Shown piece by piece: positions 24,333-26,694 of a stretch of DNA of 26,694 bases. The notes beneath the pieces were generated by a model. That model was not told where the DNA came from. It saw only the letters and a program-made list of their open reading frames with translations, and searched no databases. The stretch's first letter is position 1. The number at the start of each line of letters is the position of its first letter. This DNA is from JAADEM01 sp965371855. GTDB taxonomy: Bacteria; Bacteroidota; Bacteroidia; Bacteroidales; Marinilabiliaceae. The translations under genes and the position numbers were made by a program. The DNA is taken from positions 1 to 26,694 of the forward strand of contig CBDUZZ010000066.1 of NCBI GenBank assembly GCA_965371855.1, given 5' to 3'.

Positions 24333-26120
24333 CTAATCTAGTTTAAGCACAGCAAGAAAAGCTTTTTGTGGAACTTCAACATTTCCTATCTGTTTCATCT
24401 TCTTCTTTCCTTTTTTCTGCTTTTCAAGTAGTTTTCGCTTACGGCTGATATCGCCTCCGTAACATTTTGCTGTAACGTCTTTTCGAACTGCTTTTACTGT
24501 TTCACGGGCAATTATTTTTGCTCCGATAGCAGCCTGAATAGCAATGTCAAATTGTTGCCGGGGAATAAGTTCTTTTAATTTCTCGCACATTTTCCGTCCC
24601 AGAATGTAAGCATTATCAAAATGTATAAGGGATGAAAGAGCATCTACCGGTTCGCTATTTAATAAGATATCTAACTTTACCAATTTGGCAGGCCGGTAAT
24701 TTATTGGATGGTAATCGAACGAGGCATATCCTTTTGATATACTTTTTAACTTATCGTAAAAGTCAAAAACAATTTCAGCAAGAGGCATATCAAATTCCAG
24801 CTCAACCCTGCCGGTACTGAGATAATGCTGTTTTACCATCTCACCGCGTTTGTTCAGACATAAAGTCATAATGTTACCTACATATTCTGATTTGGTAATT
24901 ATTTGTGCTTTTATGTATGGTTCATCAACGTGATCAAGTACTGTTGGCTCAGGAAGGGCAGAGGGGGTATGAACCTCAACTACTTTGCCTTTTTGTGTGT
25001 GGGCAAAGTATGGAACATTGGGTACAGTTGTTATTACATTCATGTTGAACTCCCTGTCAAGGCGTTCCTGTATGATTTCCATGTGAAGTAATCCCAGAAA
25101 ACCACATCTGAAACCAAATCCTAATGCAGCTGACGACTCAGGTTCATAAGTAAGTGAGGCGTCATTTAATTGTAACTTTTCCATTGAAGCTCTTAAGTCC
25201 TCGTAGTCTTCAGGATCTATGGGATACACACCTGCAAAAACCATGGGCTTAACCTCTTCGAAGCCATCAATGACATTATCGCATGGATTTTTCACATTGG
25301 TTACTGTATCACCAACTTTAACCTCCTTGCTGGATTTTATTCCTGAGATAATATACCCGACATCACCAGTGCTTAATTTTTTTCGTGGTTCCAGGCTAAG
25401 GCGAAGAACACCTACTTCATCGGCGAAATACTTTTTGTCTGTAGCTACGAATTTAACCAGGTCTCCTTTACTTATTTCACCATTAACAACTTTAATGTAG
25501 GCAATAATTCCTCTAAATGAATTGAATACTGAATCAAAAATAAGGCATTGTAGAGGTGCTTTTGGGTCACCTGCCGGTGATGGAATCATATGAACTATCT
25601 CTTCTAATATGTTATACACTCCTTCACCTGTTTTGCCACTGGCTCTTATTATCTCATTTCTCCTGCACCCGATAAGTTCAATTATCTGGTCTTCTACTTC
25701 CTCTGGCATAGCATTGGGAAGATCCATTTTGTTTAATATAGGAATTATTGTTAAGTCATGTTCAATAGCCTGATACAGATTGGATATTGTTTGTGCCTGT
25801 ATGCCCTGAGTAGCATCAATAATAAGGAGTGCTCCTTCGCAGGCGGCAATAGAACGTGATACCTCATAAGAAAAATCCACGTGGCCGGGAGTGTCAATCA
25901 GGTTTAATACATACGGATTACCCTCAAGTTCATAATCCATTTGTATGGCATGGCTTTTAATAGTAATGCCTCTCTCTCTCTCCAGATCCATGTCGTCCAA
26001 CACCTGTTCTTGCAGCTCTTTTCCTGAAACAGTTTTGGTATATTCTAAAAGGCGGTCGGCCAAAGTGCTTTTACCATGGTCGATATGTGCTATAATACAA
26101 AAGTTTCTAATGTTATCCAT
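24333..26120 (-). CDS. lepA: Elongation factor 4 (LepA), translational GTPase
   Basis: A ribosome-associated GTPase that assists translation and subunit biogenesis under stress. The 595-residue protein is the normal length. GTP-binding motifs are AHIDHGKSTL (G1), ITIK in the switch region, DTPGHVDF (G3) and NKMDLP (G4). EF-G-like domains II, III and V follow (GFRCGFLGLLHMEIIQERL), and the LepA-specific C-terminal domain ends in KQIGNVEVPQKAFLAVLKLD. The ATG at 26120 follows an AT-rich leader with a textbook -7 box. The next gene on this strand, the DNRLRE lipoprotein, is 149 bases away with its own promoter, so lepA is probably transcribed alone. Confidence 0.98.
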   Translation of the reverse strand: MDNIRNFCIIAHIDHGKSTLADRLLEYTKTVSGKELQEQVLDDMDLERERGITIKSHAIQMDYELEGNPYVLNLIDTPGHVDFSYEVSRSIAACEGALLIIDATQGIQAQTISNLYQAIEHDLTIIPILNKMDLPNAMPEEVEDQIIELIGCRRNEIIRASGKTGEGVYNILEEIVHMIPSPAGDPKAPLQCLIFDSVFNSFRGIIAYIKVVNGEISKGDLVKFVATDKKYFADEVGVLRLSLEPRKKLSTGDVGYIISGIKSSKEVKVGDTVTNVKNPCDNVIDGFEEVKPMVFAGVYPIDPEDYEDLRASMEKLQLNDASLTYEPESSAALGFGFRCGFLGLLHMEIIQERLDREFNMNVITTVPNVPYFAHTQKGKVVEVHTPSALPEPTVLDHVDEPYIKAQIITKSEYVGNIMTLCLNKRGEMVKQHYLSTGRVELEFDMPLAEIVFDFYDKLKSISKGYASFDYHPINYRPAKLVKLDILLNSEPVDALSSLIHFDNAYILGRKMCEKLKELIPRQQFDIAIQAAIGAKIIARETVKAVRKDVTAKCYGGDISRKRKLLEKQKKGKKKMKQIGNVEVPQKAFLAVLKLD

Positions 26121-26152
26121 ATTTCAATAATATTCAACTGTTTTTCAAGGTG

Positions 26153-26160
26153 CAAAGATA
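26153..26160 (-). promoter_or_regulatory. -7 promoter box for lepA
   Basis: TATCTTTG on the minus strand matches TAnnTTTG exactly and lies 32 bases upstream of the lepA start codon. No TTTG is found at the usual -33 distance. Confidence 0.5.
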
Positions 26161-26213
26161 CTTAATTCTTCAAATATTAAGTTAGATTTTAGAAGATGAG
26201 GTTATTCGAAACT

Positions 26214-26530
26214 TCAAGATGCAAGTGCGACATTATTATCAAAGTCATTTAAAAAAACCTTTCCAGGAGTATTATAATTGAGTTTTTTTCTAGGCCTTCT
26301 ATTTAGCTTCATAGTTATTTCATTGATATATAAATGATTAATATTTTCAAAGTCTGTTTTTTTAGGAATATATTGTCTGATTAATCTATTTGTATATCCA
26401 TTAAGCTTAGCAATTAGAACGAAAGTGGTTGCTCTTTCAGCAATGGTTACAATAGCCCCTTTATTATCTTTACCCACAATCGTATCGATCTCCTAATTGC
26501 CAACTCTTTGTTTATTATTAACGAATGGCA
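26214..26530 (-). pseudogene. Decayed IS30-family transposase remnant
   Basis: The minus strand encodes IS30-type DDE transposase pieces: RVGN-stop-EIDTIVGKDNKGAIVTI (with the first catalytic Asp in EID), then TNRLIRQYIPKKTDF and NRRPRKKLNYNTPGKVFL of the C-terminus. At 26493-26495 a TAG replaces the expected Trp codon of the GNWEID motif. Near 26397-26402 LIAKLNG is joined directly to YTNRLIRQ, so the middle of the catalytic domain, with the second Asp and the Glu, is missing in frame. The N-terminal helix-turn-helix is also absent. It cannot be active. The upstream end is approximate. Confidence 0.85.
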
Positions 26531-26638
26531 ATATGAAAAGTTGGGCATTTTGGAACACCAAGCTTTCAATTTACTACGCTACTTATTTAATGTTAAAATG
26601 TTCATATTTACCACTTTCTGCCCAATTTTATATATTGC
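26528..26638. repeat. 20-bp imperfect inverted repeat spanning 111 bases
   Basis: GCAATATGAAAAGTTGGGCA (26528-26547) matches the reverse complement of 26619-26638 at 17 of 20 positions, with 71 bases between the arms. It adjoins the IS30 remnant and resembles terminal repeats of a small element, but no target duplication or transposase link is visible. The remaining bases to the window edge hold nothing I recognise. Confidence 0.5.
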
Positions 26639-26694
26639 GTGTTGAACAAAACCAAAAGTAGCTAAAATCCAAACGCAACCAAATACGTTTACCA

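Noticed and set aside
25968..25983. CT-rich dinucleotide run inside lepA
   Set aside because: It encodes the conserved LERERGITIK switch region of LepA on the minus strand; the repeat follows from the codons, and the coding sequence is under protein-level constraint.

Overview
The window is a chromosomal stretch of a Bacteroidetes (Bacteroidota) bacterium, most likely a free-living Bacteroidales/Marinilabiliales-type organism. The evidence is a LeuRS carrying the long insertions typical of that phylum, a TonB-dependent receptor paired with a DUF4249 lipoprotein, type IX secretion (T9SS) C-terminal sorting domains, promoters of the TTTG / TAnnTTTG type, and start codons that mostly lack a Shine-Dalgarno (SD) sequence. 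I saw no tRNA, rRNA, CRISPR array or prophage.

Layout. (1) 1-6157: an SPFH-domain protein gene on the minus strand, divergent from a plus-strand run of leuS, a YitT-family membrane protein and a MepM-like M23 peptidase. (2) 6206-10579, minus strand: a tight three-gene outer-membrane operon (unknown Trp-rich lipoprotein, DUF4249 lipoprotein, TonB-dependent receptor), preceded by a 500-base gene-free region that holds a GC-rich structured element, a direct repeat and a CT microsatellite. (3) 11081-16402: purN on the minus strand, divergent from acpP-fabF-rnc and a histidine kinase/response regulator pair that ends at a strong terminator. (4) 16559-22501, minus strand: two secreted T9SS cargo genes in one operon, with matching perfect SD sequences and a perfect palindromic operator-like site upstream. 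(5) 22774-26120, minus strand: a lipoprotein with a DNRLRE-like domain, then lepA. (6) The right edge: a decayed IS30-family transposase remnant and a 20-bp imperfect inverted repeat.

How the parts relate. leuS, purN, acpP, fabF, rnc and lepA are housekeeping genes for translation, purine synthesis, fatty acid synthesis and RNA processing. The accessory content is nearly all cell-surface: the receptor operon for uptake of an unknown ligand, the T9SS pair for secreted or surface-attached propeller and anchor proteins, and the DNRLRE lipoprotein. The most unusual signals are regulatory: a 12-bp terminator-like hairpin inside the 5' end of the DUF4249 coding sequence, which could act as an attenuator within the receptor operon, and the palindrome plus strong SD sequences that mark the T9SS pair as regulated or acquired differently from its neighbours.
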